Positions 33,259 through 42,217 of a DNA stretch of 64,000 nucleotides are shown piece by piece (the first letter of the stretch is position 1; each line of letters starts with the position of its first letter). Location: positions 87,235 through 151,234 of the forward strand of contig CADCDP010000008.1 of the NCBI GenBank assembly GCA_902800305.1. Direction: 5' to 3'. Made by a program: the position numbers and the translations under genes. The DNA is from an uncultured Bacteroidales bacterium (GTDB taxonomy: Bacteria; Bacteroidota; Bacteroidia; Bacteroidales; Bacteroidaceae). Under the pieces are notes generated by a model. The model was given only the letters and a program-made list of their open reading frames with translations, was not told the origin of the DNA and searched no databases.

Positions 33259-34204
33259 CCTGATTGATGGGTTCGCCGTCTAAATAAGCTCTTACATTTT
33301 CTGTACAGATATTGATGAGACGTTGCCTTGCCTCGCTCGTTGCCCAAGCAATGTGCGGAGTGAGGTAACAGTTTTTTGCGGTCAACAGAGGATTGTCGGC
33401 AGGAGCAGGTTCGGTGGTCAGCACGTCAGCAGCGTATGCAGCAAGGCTCCCATTGTTCAGAGCATCAGCTACGGCAGCATCGTCCACCAAAGGACCTCGA
33501 CCTGTGTTGATGAGGATGGCGGTTGGTTTCATCATCGTCAGACGTTCGGCATCTACCAAAAAGTGAGTCTCTACCGTCAACGGACAATGGAGCGTGATGA
33601 TGTCGCTTTGTTTGAAAAGTGCATCCATGTCCACCTTGCGAATGCCGTAAGGGAGGTCATCCTCTTCTTTCGATGTGAAGGCGAGCACCTGTATCCCGAA
33701 AGCTGAGGCGATGCGTGCCACAGCCATACCGATGTTCCCAAGTCCTACGATGCCCATCTTCTTTCCGTGCAATTCGAAGAGATGGTGGTCGAGATAGCAG
33801 AAGTCCGGCGATGCTGTCCACTTGCCTTTGCGGTTCTCACGGGCATAGTGGTCAGTACGTCCCACGATGTTGAGCAGGTGGCAAAACACCATTTGTGCCA
33901 CGCTTTCGGTGGAATAGGCAGGAATGTTGGTCACCACGATGTTCTGACGATTCGCCACTTCGAGGTCAACGACGTTGTAACCCGTTGCCAGCACCCCGAT
34001 GTATTGCAGACGTGGCAGCATATTCAGCACCGAGGCATCGAGCACCACCTTGTTGGTGAGCACCATTTCTGCCCCTTTGCATCGTGCCACAACGTCTTCG
34101 GGTGCCGTGCGTTCGTAGGCATCCACTTCTGCCAGTTCTCTAAGTCCGTCCCAAGTGAGTTCCCCTTGGTCAACGGTGTATGCGTCAAGTATAACTATTT
34201 TCAT
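33251..34204 (-). CDS. D-2-hydroxyacid dehydrogenase (glycerate/hydroxypyruvate-type)
   Basis: This is a 317-residue NAD-dependent dehydrogenase with Rossmann motif GLGNIGMAVARIASAFG, the catalytic Arg in INTGRGPLV, the Glu in TTEPAP and the His in LTPHIAWATSEARQRL. Closest by pattern to glycerate dehydrogenase; the substrate could also be another 2-oxoacid. ATG at 34204 is chosen because a minus-strand -7 box (TAATTTTGC, 34225-34233) lies just upstream. Tail-to-tail overlap of 8 bases with the Crp/Fnr gene. Confidence 0.87.
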   Translation of the reverse strand: MKIVILDAYTVDQGELTWDGLRELAEVDAYERTAPEDVVARCKGAEMVLTNKVVLDASVLNMLPRLQYIGVLATGYNVVDLEVANRQNIVVTNIPAYSTESVAQMVFCHLLNIVGRTDHYARENRKGKWTASPDFCYLDHHLFELHGKKMGIVGLGNIGMAVARIASAFGIQVLAFTSKEEDDLPYGIRKVDMDALFKQSDIITLHCPLTVETHFLVDAERLTMMKPTAILINTGRGPLVDDAAVADALNNGSLAAYAADVLTTEPAPADNPLLTAKNCYLTPHIAWATSEARQRLINICTENVRAYLDGEPINQVN

Positions 34205-34281
34205 TGAGTTTGTTGATTTCAGCTGCAAAATTACTGAAATTAGAGAAAAAAGCATTAACTTTGCACGATATTTTTTCGAGA

Positions 34282-35796
34282 ATGGCAGAAAAAGCTCCAG
34301 ATATAACTCCAGACATACCTCAAGAAAGTGATGCTACCTACGACCACGTGCTTAAATACACAGGGTTGTTCGGTGGCGTTCAGGGTATCACCATATTGGT
34401 TTCTGTGGTCAGAAACAAGATTGTGTCGGAGTTGCTGGGGCCTTCGGGCTTAGCACTTATCAATATTTTTAATAATGTGACGAAGTTGGTCAACCAATCG
34501 ACCAACTTCGGCTTGTCGTTTAGTGCGGTGAAGCATGTGGCAGAGCTTTTCGATCATGGTTCGACGGAAGAACTGAAAGATTTTGCCCGTACTGTCCGCA
34601 CATGGAGCGTTCTCACAGCGTTGTTGGGTGTGTTGGTAGGGTTTGTGCTCAGTTCCAGCATCAGCTACTGGACATTCGGCAGCTACGACTACACTCGCCA
34701 TTTCCTGCTCTTGTCGCTGATAGTCGGTATGTTGGCTGTGCAGGGAGGCGAGATTGCCATTCTGAAAGGCATGAAGCAGCTGAAGAAGGTGGCACTCATT
34801 TCGGTATATGGAGCCATTGCCACGTTGTTCATTTGTGTGCCCATCTATTTTGCGATAGGTGCGAAAGGTATTGTGCCGTCCCTTTTGCTGTGCAATGCCG
34901 CCATTCTCGCCATCCATTTGCATTTCTCTAACAAGGTGATGCCGTGGTCAACATCGCTGTTCTCGCGGACGGAATATGTCAACGGCATCCCCATGCTGAA
35001 ACTTGGCATGGGATACATCATAGCTGGCATCTTCGGACAAGGAGCTGAGTATGTGATTCGGACACTCATTCTGCGTTTTGGAGAACTGGCCGATGTGGGA
35101 CTTTATACCAGTGGCTACACGCTTGCTGTCACCTACGCCAACATCGTCTTTATCGCTTTCGAAGCCGATTATTTCCCCCGTTTGTCGGCTTCGCAACACA
35201 AGTTGACCAGGCAGAATCGGACGGTCAATCAGCAAGTCGAGGTGAGTGTCTTGCTCATGGCACCCGTGCTTATCTTCTTTGTGTTGGCCATGCACCTCAT
35301 CCTGCCCCTGTTGTTCTCCACCAAGTTCGAGGGAGCCATCCCGATGGCCATCTGTGCCTCGTTCTTCATGTTCTTTAAGGCATTGACCCTGCCGGTCGCC
35401 TATTTGTCGTTGGCAAAGGGTGATTCGCGTATGTACATGATGACAGAACTCATCTACGACATCTTCATCGCTTTGGCTATCCCCTTTGCCTTCAAGTGGT
35501 GGGGATTGGAAGGATCTGGTTGGGCACTTTCAGCAGGAGGCTTGCTCGATATGCTGTTGATACACACGATTTATCGGCAGCGGTATGGCTACCACTTCGA
35601 CCTCAGCAAGGTGAAGCTCTACATTGTTCAATTCGTATGTTTTGCGGTGGCTGTCTTCGCCGCGCTCCATGAGAATCCTTGGTTGAAGATTGTCACAGCC
35701 GTCATGCTCATTGTTTCCGGCAGCATCTCTTTCCATGTGTTGAAGAAAGAGACGACCATTCTTTTGAAATTGAAGAAACGGCTATGGCGAAAGTGA
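34282..35796 (+). CDS. Polysaccharide flippase (Wzx/MATE-like O-antigen translocase)
   Basis: The 504-residue inner-membrane protein has about 12-14 helices and belongs to the polysaccharide-transport branch of the MOP superfamily (LKYTGLFGGVQGITILVSVV, GQGAEYVIRTLILRFG). It would flip lipid-linked glycan repeat units to the periplasm. The ATG at 34282 lies 18 bases after a -7 box (TAACTTTGC, 34256-34264). It overlaps the following glycosyltransferase by 13 bases, so the two are co-translated, making an O-antigen or similar glycan role likely. Confidence 0.85.
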   Translation: MAEKAPDITPDIPQESDATYDHVLKYTGLFGGVQGITILVSVVRNKIVSELLGPSGLALINIFNNVTKLVNQSTNFGLSFSAVKHVAELFDHGSTEELKDFARTVRTWSVLTALLGVLVGFVLSSSISYWTFGSYDYTRHFLLLSLIVGMLAVQGGEIAILKGMKQLKKVALISVYGAIATLFICVPIYFAIGAKGIVPSLLLCNAAILAIHLHFSNKVMPWSTSLFSRTEYVNGIPMLKLGMGYIIAGIFGQGAEYVIRTLILRFGELADVGLYTSGYTLAVTYANIVFIAFEADYFPRLSASQHKLTRQNRTVNQQVEVSVLLMAPVLIFFVLAMHLILPLLFSTKFEGAIPMAICASFFMFFKALTLPVAYLSLAKGDSRMYMMTELIYDIFIALAIPFAFKWWGLEGSGWALSAGGLLDMLLIHTIYRQRYGYHFDLSKVKLYIVQFVCFAVAVFAALHENPWLKIVTAVMLIVSGSISFHVLKKETTILLKLKKRLWRK

Positions 35797-36791
35797 CGGT
35801 GCTGACAGCGGTGTATAATGCCGAGCGGTATCTGCCCCAATGTTTGGATTCGTTGAAGGGACAGACGTTGTCGGATGCCCAATTCATTTGTATAGATGAT
35901 TGTTCGACTGACCATTCCTACGAGATACTCAAGAAGTATGCCTCCGTGGACAGCCGTTTCCAACTGTTGCGCACCCCTGTCAATAGCGGTCAAGCCATTG
36001 CCCGCAATCTCGGTTTGCAGTTTGCCCAAGGAGAGTACGTCGCTATGCTCGATGCCGACGACTGGTTTGCACCCGACACGCTCGAACTTGCCTATCGTGC
36101 CCTGAAAGAGAAGAAAGCCCCATGTGCCGTGTTGCGGTTGATTCAGCACTATGAGGAGGATGGTCATGAAGAGCCATACGTCATCCGAAGTGCTGCCAGC
36201 GAATGGAGTGGGGAAGAGGCATTTCGGCTAAGCCTCGACTGGTCGTTGCATGGATTGTATGTGGTGGAAACCTCCCTTCACAAGCGTTTCCCCTTCGACA
36301 CCACTTGCCGCCTCTATAGCGACGACAACACCACCCGTTTGCATTATCTCCATTCCTCCCGTGTCGTTCTTTGTGAGGGGAAATACTACTACCGCAAGCA
36401 CGCTGCCTCCATGACGAATGCCTGTACGATTCGCCGTTTCGACCACTTGAAAGCCAACCTCTCCATGAAGCGGCAGATGGAGGCACTCAACCTGACCGAC
36501 AAGTCAGCCCTTCTCGACCTCTACGAACGTTACCGCTGGTTCAACCTTCTCGGGCTTTATCGCTACTACCAACAGCAGAAAGCATCCTTCACTTCCGAAG
36601 AATGCCAAGAGATAGAGTCCTTGTTCGCCCAAATGCTGAGCACCATTGAGCGTCAACGCATCCCGTGGAAACTCAAACTCAAATTAGGGTATTATCCCTA
36701 TCGTTCCTATCGGACGTTCCGCTTCTGGGAAAACATCCATTATAGAATGAGAAAAATGTTGTCTATCCGTCCTTTCTTTTTAAGTAGATAA
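35784..36791 (+). CDS. Family 2 glycosyltransferase
   Basis: The 335-residue GT-A enzyme starts MAKVTVLTAVYNAERYLPQC, with DDCSTDHSYEIL (donor binding) and MLDADDWF (DxD metal site). The C-terminal third is basic and aromatic-rich and could touch the membrane. It probably adds a sugar to the glycan flipped by the preceding transporter, with which it overlaps by 13 bases. The acceptor and donor cannot be read from the sequence. A strong hairpin follows. Confidence 0.86.
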   Translation: MAKVTVLTAVYNAERYLPQCLDSLKGQTLSDAQFICIDDCSTDHSYEILKKYASVDSRFQLLRTPVNSGQAIARNLGLQFAQGEYVAMLDADDWFAPDTLELAYRALKEKKAPCAVLRLIQHYEEDGHEEPYVIRSAASEWSGEEAFRLSLDWSLHGLYVVETSLHKRFPFDTTCRLYSDDNTTRLHYLHSSRVVLCEGKYYYRKHAASMTNACTIRRFDHLKANLSMKRQMEALNLTDKSALLDLYERYRWFNLLGLYRYYQQQKASFTSEECQEIESLFAQMLSTIERQRIPWKLKLKLGYYPYRSYRTFRFWENIHYRMRKMLSIRPFFLSR

Positions 36792-36816
36792 GTGACGATA
36801 AATAAAGAAAATAAGT

Positions 36817-36857
36817 GAAGTGGCCTCAAAAGTTCAACAAACTTTTGAGGCCACTTC
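36817..36857. terminator. 18-bp perfect hairpin between convergent genes
   Basis: Arms 36817-36834 and 36840-36857 are perfect inverted repeats around a 5-base loop. The left flank is A-rich, so as a terminator it works best for the minus-strand rpmE2 gene. Confidence 0.8.
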
Positions 36858-36917
36858 TGTAATAACATCAGAAGGAGATGCTTTGGGAGTTCTTTGCTTG
36901 AAGTTTTCTTTATCGGA

Positions 36918-37175
36918 TTATTTCTTCTTCTTCATAGCGGCGTAACGGCTCATGAACTTATCTACGCGACCTGCGGTATCGACAAGCTTGGCCTTACCCG
37001 TATAGAATGGGTGAGAAGTGGAAGAAATTTCAAGTTTGATAAGTGGATACTCCTGACCCTCGAACTCGATGGTCTCGTTGCTCTTGGCTGTGGAGCGAGA
37101 AAGGAACACATCGCCGTTTGACATGTCTTTGAAGACTACTGGGCGATAGTTCTCTGGATGAATACCTTGTTTCAT
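36918..37175 (-). CDS. rpmE2: 50S ribosomal protein L31, type B
   Basis: This is an 85-residue protein ([20 protein letters not shown], then [20 protein letters not shown]). It lacks the zinc-binding Cys of type A L31, which defines the C-minus type B form often used when zinc is low. A -7 box (TACCTTTGC, minus 37261-37269) lies upstream. It stands alone. Confidence 0.95.
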   Translation of the reverse strand: MKQGIHPENYRPVVFKDMSNGDVFLSRSTAKSNETIEFEGQEYPLIKLEISSTSHPFYTGKAKLVDTAGRVDKFMSRYAAMKKKK

Positions 37176-37550
37176 TGTTTTGTTTTTGTTTTATACAGTC
37201 AATATCTTACTGCTGGTGTAACAAATTATTTTCACTATTGCTTCTCTCCTGAAAAGCGGTGCAAAGGTAGTGCAAATTTTAGACAATACAAAATAAAAGA
37301 ACCCTTTTTTTATTTTTATTGTTAAAATGCAGCCGACCTTATGTAAAGTTACGACTTTTTATCAAACAGACAAAACAAAGAGGTGGCTTTTCTTGTAGTT
37401 TGTTCACTTTTTTGTGCCTTTTCGTGATTTTTTATGCGTTTCTGTGCTTTCCTTTCGATTTTTTCCGCTAACTTTGAACTCGATTTAAGGTGAAGTGTGC
37501 CTTAAAATGTGATATGTTAACTATTTTTTTAACTTATAAATAATAGAGTT
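37176..37550. other. Divergent promoter region of rpmE2 and fba
   Basis: The region holds the minus-strand -7 box for rpmE2 (37261-37269), a weaker second minus-strand box (37343-37351) and the plus-strand TAACTTTGA box (37469-37477) for the aldolase. The rest is AT-rich, with no coding frame or clear structure. Confidence 0.6.
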
Positions 37551-38549
37551 ATGATAAGCTACAAAGAATTGGGTCTCGTGAATACTCGCGAGATGTTCAA
37601 GAGAGCTGTTGCAGGTGGCTATGCCATTCCAGCTTTCAACTTCAACACAATGGAGCAGATGCAGGCAATCGTGATGGCTGCAGTTGAAACAAAGTCTCCT
37701 GTCATCATGCAGGTGTCTAAGGGCGCACGCAACTATGCCAATGGCGTTATCCTCCGCAACCTGGCTAAGGGTGCTGTGGAGTATGCTAAGGAACTCGGCT
37801 GTGAGCATCCTGAAATCGTTCTTCACCTCGACCACGGAGACAGCTTCGAGCTTTGCAAGGACTGTATCGACAATGGTTTCTCTTCTGTGATGATTGATGG
37901 TTCTCACCTTCCATACGAGGAGAACATCGCTTTGGCAAAGAAGGTGGTTGACTATGCTCATCAGTACGACGTGACCGTTGAGGCAGAGCTGGGTGTGCTC
38001 GCTGGTGTCGAGGACGAGGTTTCTGCTGCTGAGTCTCACTACACAAAGCCAGAAGAGGTAATCGACTTCTCTACTCGTACAGGTTGCGACTCTCTCGCCA
38101 TCTCTATCGGTACTTCTCACGGTGCTCACAAGTTCACTCCTGAGCAGTGTACACTCGTGAATGGTGTGCTTGTTCCACCACCATTGGCATTCGACATCCT
38201 GCACGAAATCGAGAAGAAGCTCCCTGGCTTCCCAATCGTGCTCCACGGTTCTTCTTCAGTTCCTATGGAAGAGGTGAACACCATCAACCAGTACGGTGGT
38301 CATCTGGAGGCAGCTATCGGTATTCCAGAAGAGCAGCTGCGTGAGGCTTCTAAGTCAGCTGTTTGCAAGATTAACATCGACTCCGACTCTCGTCTTGCTA
38401 TGACAGCTGCTGTGCGCAAGCACCTCGCTGAGCATCCTGGTGACTTCGACCCACGTCAGTACCTGAAGCCAGCTCGTGACAACATGAAGAAGATGTACAT
38501 CCACAAGATTGTGAATGTGCTTGGTTCTGATGGCAAGCTCGCTCAATAA
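37551..38549 (+). CDS. fba: Fructose-bisphosphate aldolase, class II
   Basis: This is a 332-residue Zn-dependent aldolase, cleaving fructose 1,6-bisphosphate to triose phosphates in glycolysis. Motifs: IPAFNFNTMEQ, the zinc ligands in VLHLDHGDSFE, SVMIDGSHLPYEENI, EAELGVLAGVEDE, and SIGTSHGAHKF and VLHGSSSVP for the phosphate sites. Codon use is even and favours GCT/GGT, as in highly expressed genes. The leader is about 75 bases after the -7 box. Confidence 0.95.
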   Translation: MISYKELGLVNTREMFKRAVAGGYAIPAFNFNTMEQMQAIVMAAVETKSPVIMQVSKGARNYANGVILRNLAKGAVEYAKELGCEHPEIVLHLDHGDSFELCKDCIDNGFSSVMIDGSHLPYEENIALAKKVVDYAHQYDVTVEAELGVLAGVEDEVSAAESHYTKPEEVIDFSTRTGCDSLAISIGTSHGAHKFTPEQCTLVNGVLVPPPLAFDILHEIEKKLPGFPIVLHGSSSVPMEEVNTINQYGGHLEAAIGIPEEQLREASKSAVCKINIDSDSRLAMTAAVRKHLAEHPGDFDPRQYLKPARDNMKKMYIHKIVNVLGSDGKLAQ

Positions 38550-38571
38550 ACTTTCTGACAATAGACAACAG

Positions 38572-39921
38572 ATGACGGACAACAGATGGCAGCTCTCCTG
38601 CCGTTTGTTGCCCGTGGTTTTGTTGTCTATTATTTTTCCCCTCTTTCCTTCTTCGTCGGCACTTCATGCCCAAACGGAACCAGTCGATTCTGCCTATTTG
38701 GCACAGGTCGATTCGCTCATCCAAGCTTACGAAGCCATGCGGCAACAGCAACAGATAGAGCGTGTGGTCAAGCAAGTGGAAGAAGCCAGATTGAAGAAAG
38801 AAATGTCCTTCAACACCGATGGCTTGTTGGCGATAGCACGAGGGGGGCTTCTCACGTGGACAGATCACAATTTTGTGGAGAAGCAAGCTCTGTTCAAACC
38901 CTACGGTGACGGATGCAACTGGACGGGTTACGCCGTGGGTGGTGTACCGTTGGTGGCCAACTGGGCATTGAAGGCAGCTGGTGTGAAAAGCCGTTCGAAG
39001 TTGGAGCGGATGTTGACAGCGAATGCGATGGCACTCGGATTGTCTTTTGGTACGACCGAGATACTCAAACGTTCTGTCCATGAAAATCGTCCCGACCTTA
39101 GCGACCGACGTGCCTTTCCCTCTGGTCATGCCAGTTTCGCTTTTGCCTCTGCCAGCATCCTCAGCCGAGAATATGGCTACCTGTCACCCTGGATTACCGT
39201 GGGAAGCTATGCTACGGCAACCGGCACTCAGCTGATGCGCATGAAGCACAACAAGCATTGGATGAACGACCTCTACATGGGTGCGGGCATCGGTACGGTG
39301 AGCACCAGTTTGGCTTACTTCCTCACCGACTTGATTTTTGGTGCTGATGCCATCAATAAGCCAGAAGTGCGTCGCAAGGACGTGTTGCGACTGATGAAGT
39401 TCAACGCCCAACCTTCAGGACTTTCGTTCATCATGGGTACGGAGATAGGTAACCGTAAGTTTCGCTTCGACGATGCGACGTTGAAGACGGGTGCCTCCTT
39501 CTCTACAGGTGTGGATGTGGCGTGGTACACCTCCCCCTACTTTGCCGTCGAAGTGATGAGTCGTGTGGTGAATGCACAGGTGAAGGTGTTCGGGCAGGAA
39601 AATCTGTTCACAGGAGGCCATCTGGAAGTCTATCACTTCGATGTGGCAGCCAAGTTGAGCGCACCTTTTGATTTGGGCAAACGTATGGGCATCAGAGCGT
39701 TTGCTGGTACACGTCTCATGGATGGTGTCCGCCTTACCGATGGACATACCACCTATTCCATCCCTAATGAAACCAAATTTGAATTAGGTTGCGGTATCAA
39801 CTACGATTGTATCGATACCGACAACTATGCGTGGGGTTTCACCGCTGATTACTACCACACTTTCTCCCACTACATGCGGAATCGTTACAGCATCTCTTCT
39901 ATGGTAAAGGTGCTGTTCTAA
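38572..39921 (+). CDS. PAP2-family phosphatase with C-terminal outer-membrane-like barrel
   Basis: The 449-residue protein has a signal peptide (LPVVLLSIIFPLFPSSSALHA). The PAP2 core has KRSVHENRPD, FPSGHASFAFA and KHNKHWMNDLYMG, covering the three phosphatase motifs with the catalytic His residues. About 180 residues after the core look like beta-barrel strands (YHFDVAAKLSAPF, ending MVKVLF with a terminal Phe). The terminal Phe suits outer-membrane insertion. Possible substrates are undecaprenyl or phosphatidylglycerol phosphates. Start: ATG at 38572, 22 bases after fba. Confidence 0.75.
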   Translation: MTDNRWQLSCRLLPVVLLSIIFPLFPSSSALHAQTEPVDSAYLAQVDSLIQAYEAMRQQQQIERVVKQVEEARLKKEMSFNTDGLLAIARGGLLTWTDHNFVEKQALFKPYGDGCNWTGYAVGGVPLVANWALKAAGVKSRSKLERMLTANAMALGLSFGTTEILKRSVHENRPDLSDRRAFPSGHASFAFASASILSREYGYLSPWITVGSYATATGTQLMRMKHNKHWMNDLYMGAGIGTVSTSLAYFLTDLIFGADAINKPEVRRKDVLRLMKFNAQPSGLSFIMGTEIGNRKFRFDDATLKTGASFSTGVDVAWYTSPYFAVEVMSRVVNAQVKVFGQENLFTGGHLEVYHFDVAAKLSAPFDLGKRMGIRAFAGTRLMDGVRLTDGHTTYSIPNETKFELGCGINYDCIDTDNYAWGFTADYYHTFSHYMRNRYSISSMVKVLF

Positions 39922-39941
39922 AAACGGTACAAAGGGAAACG

Positions 39942-39980
39942 AAGAAAGCGGAAAATTTTCATTTCCGCTTTCTTTTTTGT
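39942..39980 (+). terminator. Terminator after the PAP2 gene
   Basis: A 13-bp stem (39942-39954 with 39962-39974) is followed by six T. Intrinsic terminator. Confidence 0.85.
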
Positions 39981-39999
39981 CAAAACACCGACGTTTCCC

Positions 40000-40932
40000 T
40001 TAGTGGCTGCCGATGAACAAGAAGAGCATTGAGAACAACACAAGGAGCAGGTCGATGACTTTCGAACGGAGGTTCTTCTCGTGGAACACCATCGCTCCGA
40101 AGAGGAAGCTGACGATGACGCTACCGCGACGCACCATAGAGACGATGGAAATCATAGCTCCGTCTAATCCGAGGGCGTAGAAGTAGGCGAAGTCGGCTGC
40201 GGAAAGGAACACCGAGATAAGGATGATGCACCAATCCCAACGGAACGGGGTGGTTTTCTTGTGCGTTGGCCACCACAGGAGGAAGAGCATGGTGAGCATC
40301 ATGAAGAACTGGTAGATGTTGTACCACGACTGCACAGCAAGCTTGTCCAATCCCACACCACCATTCTGTGGCGATGCCATGAGGAACTTGTCGTACAACC
40401 CTGACACAGCACCCAACACATTCGCCAGCACCACGAAGACAATCCACTTGTTGTGCTTGAAGTCGATGCCCTCCTTCTTGCTGGAGCGTGAGAGCATATA
40501 AAGTCCTATCATGGCGATGATGACTCCCACCCATTGCCAGAGGTTGAGCCTTTCCGAGAAGAACGTTAAGGCACCAATGAGCACCATCACAGGACGGGTG
40601 GCGTTGATAGGTCCCACAATCGTGATGGGCAAATGCTTCAACCCGAAGTAGGCGAAGAGCCACGAGGCAAGCACAATGCACGATTTCAGTAGGATATACT
40701 TATGTTCTGCCCAACCATACTGATGGGTGTAGAAGATACTGTCTTCGCTGATGTATCCTTCTCTCGACAGAATGATGAACGGCAGAAAAATTAGCGAAGA
40801 AAACAGGGTGTTGAGCAGGAGTACAGGAATGACCGCATTCTCCCTGAGCGACTTCTTCTTGAAGACATCGTAGAAGCCGAGGAGAAAGGCGGAAAGGAAT
40901 GCAAGGATTAACCACATCATATCATGTACCAT
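40000..40932 (-). CDS. EamA/DMT-family transporter
   Basis: This is a 310-residue inner-membrane protein with about ten helices in two EamA repeats (FLSAFLLGFYDVFKKKSL in the first; LSAADFAYFYALGLDGAM and VRRGSVIVSFLFGAMVF in the second). The pattern fits the drug/metabolite transporter superfamily; the substrate is unknown. Alternative starts are MM at residues 5-6 (40920 and 40917), which are as plausible as the first ATG. The TfoX-like gene lies 21 bases upstream on the same strand. Confidence 0.8.
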   Translation of the reverse strand: MVHDMMWLILAFLSAFLLGFYDVFKKKSLRENAVIPVLLLNTLFSSLIFLPFIILSREGYISEDSIFYTHQYGWAEHKYILLKSCIVLASWLFAYFGLKHLPITIVGPINATRPVMVLIGALTFFSERLNLWQWVGVIIAMIGLYMLSRSSKKEGIDFKHNKWIVFVVLANVLGAVSGLYDKFLMASPQNGGVGLDKLAVQSWYNIYQFFMMLTMLFLLWWPTHKKTTPFRWDWCIILISVFLSAADFAYFYALGLDGAMISIVSMVRRGSVIVSFLFGAMVFHEKNLRSKVIDLLLVLFSMLFLFIGSH

Positions 40933-40953
40933 TTACTATGTACAATGTACAAT

Positions 40954-41292
40954 TTATTTGACAATTGATTTTTTCTTCTTGCTTTTCGGTTTCGGCATCG
41001 GCAGTTCCTTACAGGTCACACGGACGAGTTCGGAGAGATATTCGTGGTCGTCAATCTCGGCGATGTAGAAGTGGTCTTTAGCGGTGGGGTAGGGAGGTTG
41101 AGGGTCGAACGTGCGGAGCATGGCACGTCCTGCCTCCGTGGGTTTGATGTAGAGACGGTCATCACAAATAAGACCGAAAATCTTGCCGTCGCAGTAGATG
41201 CCGTACTCGCCAAACATCTTCTTGAGCGTGATTTCGCCAGCACCAGCACATTGGTCGGCGATGTATTGTGCAAAGTCTTGAGTGCTTGCCAT
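40954..41292 (-). CDS. TfoX/Sxy N-terminal domain protein
   Basis: The 112-residue protein (LKKMFGEYGIYCDGKIFGLI, YIKPTEAGRAML, PYPTAKDHFYI) is the N-terminal TfoX domain only, with a Lys-rich end. In enterobacteria and Haemophilus TfoX/Sxy controls competence genes, but stand-alone copies are widespread and of unknown function. It sits between truA and the EamA transporter, 5 bases after truA on the same strand. Confidence 0.8.
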   Translation of the reverse strand: MASTQDFAQYIADQCAGAGEITLKKMFGEYGIYCDGKIFGLICDDRLYIKPTEAGRAMLRTFDPQPPYPTAKDHFYIAEIDDHEYLSELVRVTCKELPMPKPKSKKKKSIVK

Positions 41293-41297
41293 ATTGA

Positions 41298-42152
41298 TTA
41301 TACTTGAAATATTTCTTCAGGGTAGGTGATGTCAGCGAGGAAGAGCGCATTACCTGGTACGGATGTCCCTGCGGAACAACGGTCTTTCTTCTCGATGATG
41401 GTGCGGAACTGCTCGATGGTGAGCACACCACGACCCACGTCAAGTAGGGTGCCGACGATGGCACGAACCATGTTGCGCAGGAAACGGTCGGCGGTGATGG
41501 TGAACTGCCACTTGATGGGGGAGATTTGTGCCCCCCTTTGTGGTTCCCGTATGCTCGTTCGGCTTCGTTCCTTGCCTCCGACCATCCGACCACTGCACCC
41601 CGCCGGTTGCGGAAGGATTGTCAACCCTTCCACAATCGGCGTCCATTCCGCACGCATGATGCGGCAGTTGTTCGTCTTCACGTCCGTATGGAGTTTCGAA
41701 AAGGAAGTGAAATCGATGTAGTCGAAGAGTGTTTGTGCCGCCTCGTTCATCTTGTCGAAATCGAGCGGTTGAGGGAAACGGTAGGCGTATGGCTCGAAAG
41801 GTGTCTTGGCCGTGATGATGTAGTAATGATAAGTGCGTGAGGTGGCAGAGAAACGTGCATGAGCATCGTCTTTCACCTTTCTGATGCAGCTGATGGCGAT
41901 GTCGGAAGGTAAAAACTTATTGAGGCGATACACTAATTGCTCATTCACTTCTTGCGTTGTATCGAAATGTGCTACCATGAGGGAAGCGTTCACCCCTGCA
42001 TCCGTCCTTCCTGCCCCTGTCACCTCAATCGGTTCACGTAGCAGAGTGGAGAGTGCCTTACCCAGCACTTCCTGTACGCTGATGCCGTTAGGTTGAATCT
42101 GCCAACCATGATAGCGTGCTCCGTCGTAAGAAAGATAAATAAAGAATCGCAT
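41298..42152 (-). CDS. truA: tRNA pseudouridine synthase A with a 40-residue insertion
   Basis: The 284-residue TruA modifies U38-U40 in the tRNA anticodon arm. The catalytic Asp is in [23 protein letters not shown] and [20 protein letters not shown] are also typical. Between W170 and WQFTI (about residues 174-213; bases 41514-41633) an extra in-frame segment is inserted ([14 protein letters not shown] followed by [11 protein letters not shown]). TruA proteins normally lack it. Its DNA has palindromic words (gggg/cccc and ggaagg/ccttcc). The C-terminal core is intact, so the enzyme may still work. Confidence 0.88.
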   Translation of the reverse strand: MRFFIYLSYDGARYHGWQIQPNGISVQEVLGKALSTLLREPIEVTGAGRTDAGVNASLMVAHFDTTQEVNEQLVYRLNKFLPSDIAISCIRKVKDDAHARFSATSRTYHYYIITAKTPFEPYAYRFPQPLDFDKMNEAAQTLFDYIDFTSFSKLHTDVKTNNCRIMRAEWTPIVEGLTILPQPAGCSGRMVGGKERSRTSIREPQRGAQISPIKWQFTITADRFLRNMVRAIVGTLLDVGRGVLTIEQFRTIIEKKDRCSAGTSVPGNALFLADITYPEEIFQV

Positions 42153-42217
42153 GACAACTTCAATACGTCGCGTTAGCCTCTTTAAACTTTAAACTCTAAA
42201 CTTTAACCTTTACAAAA

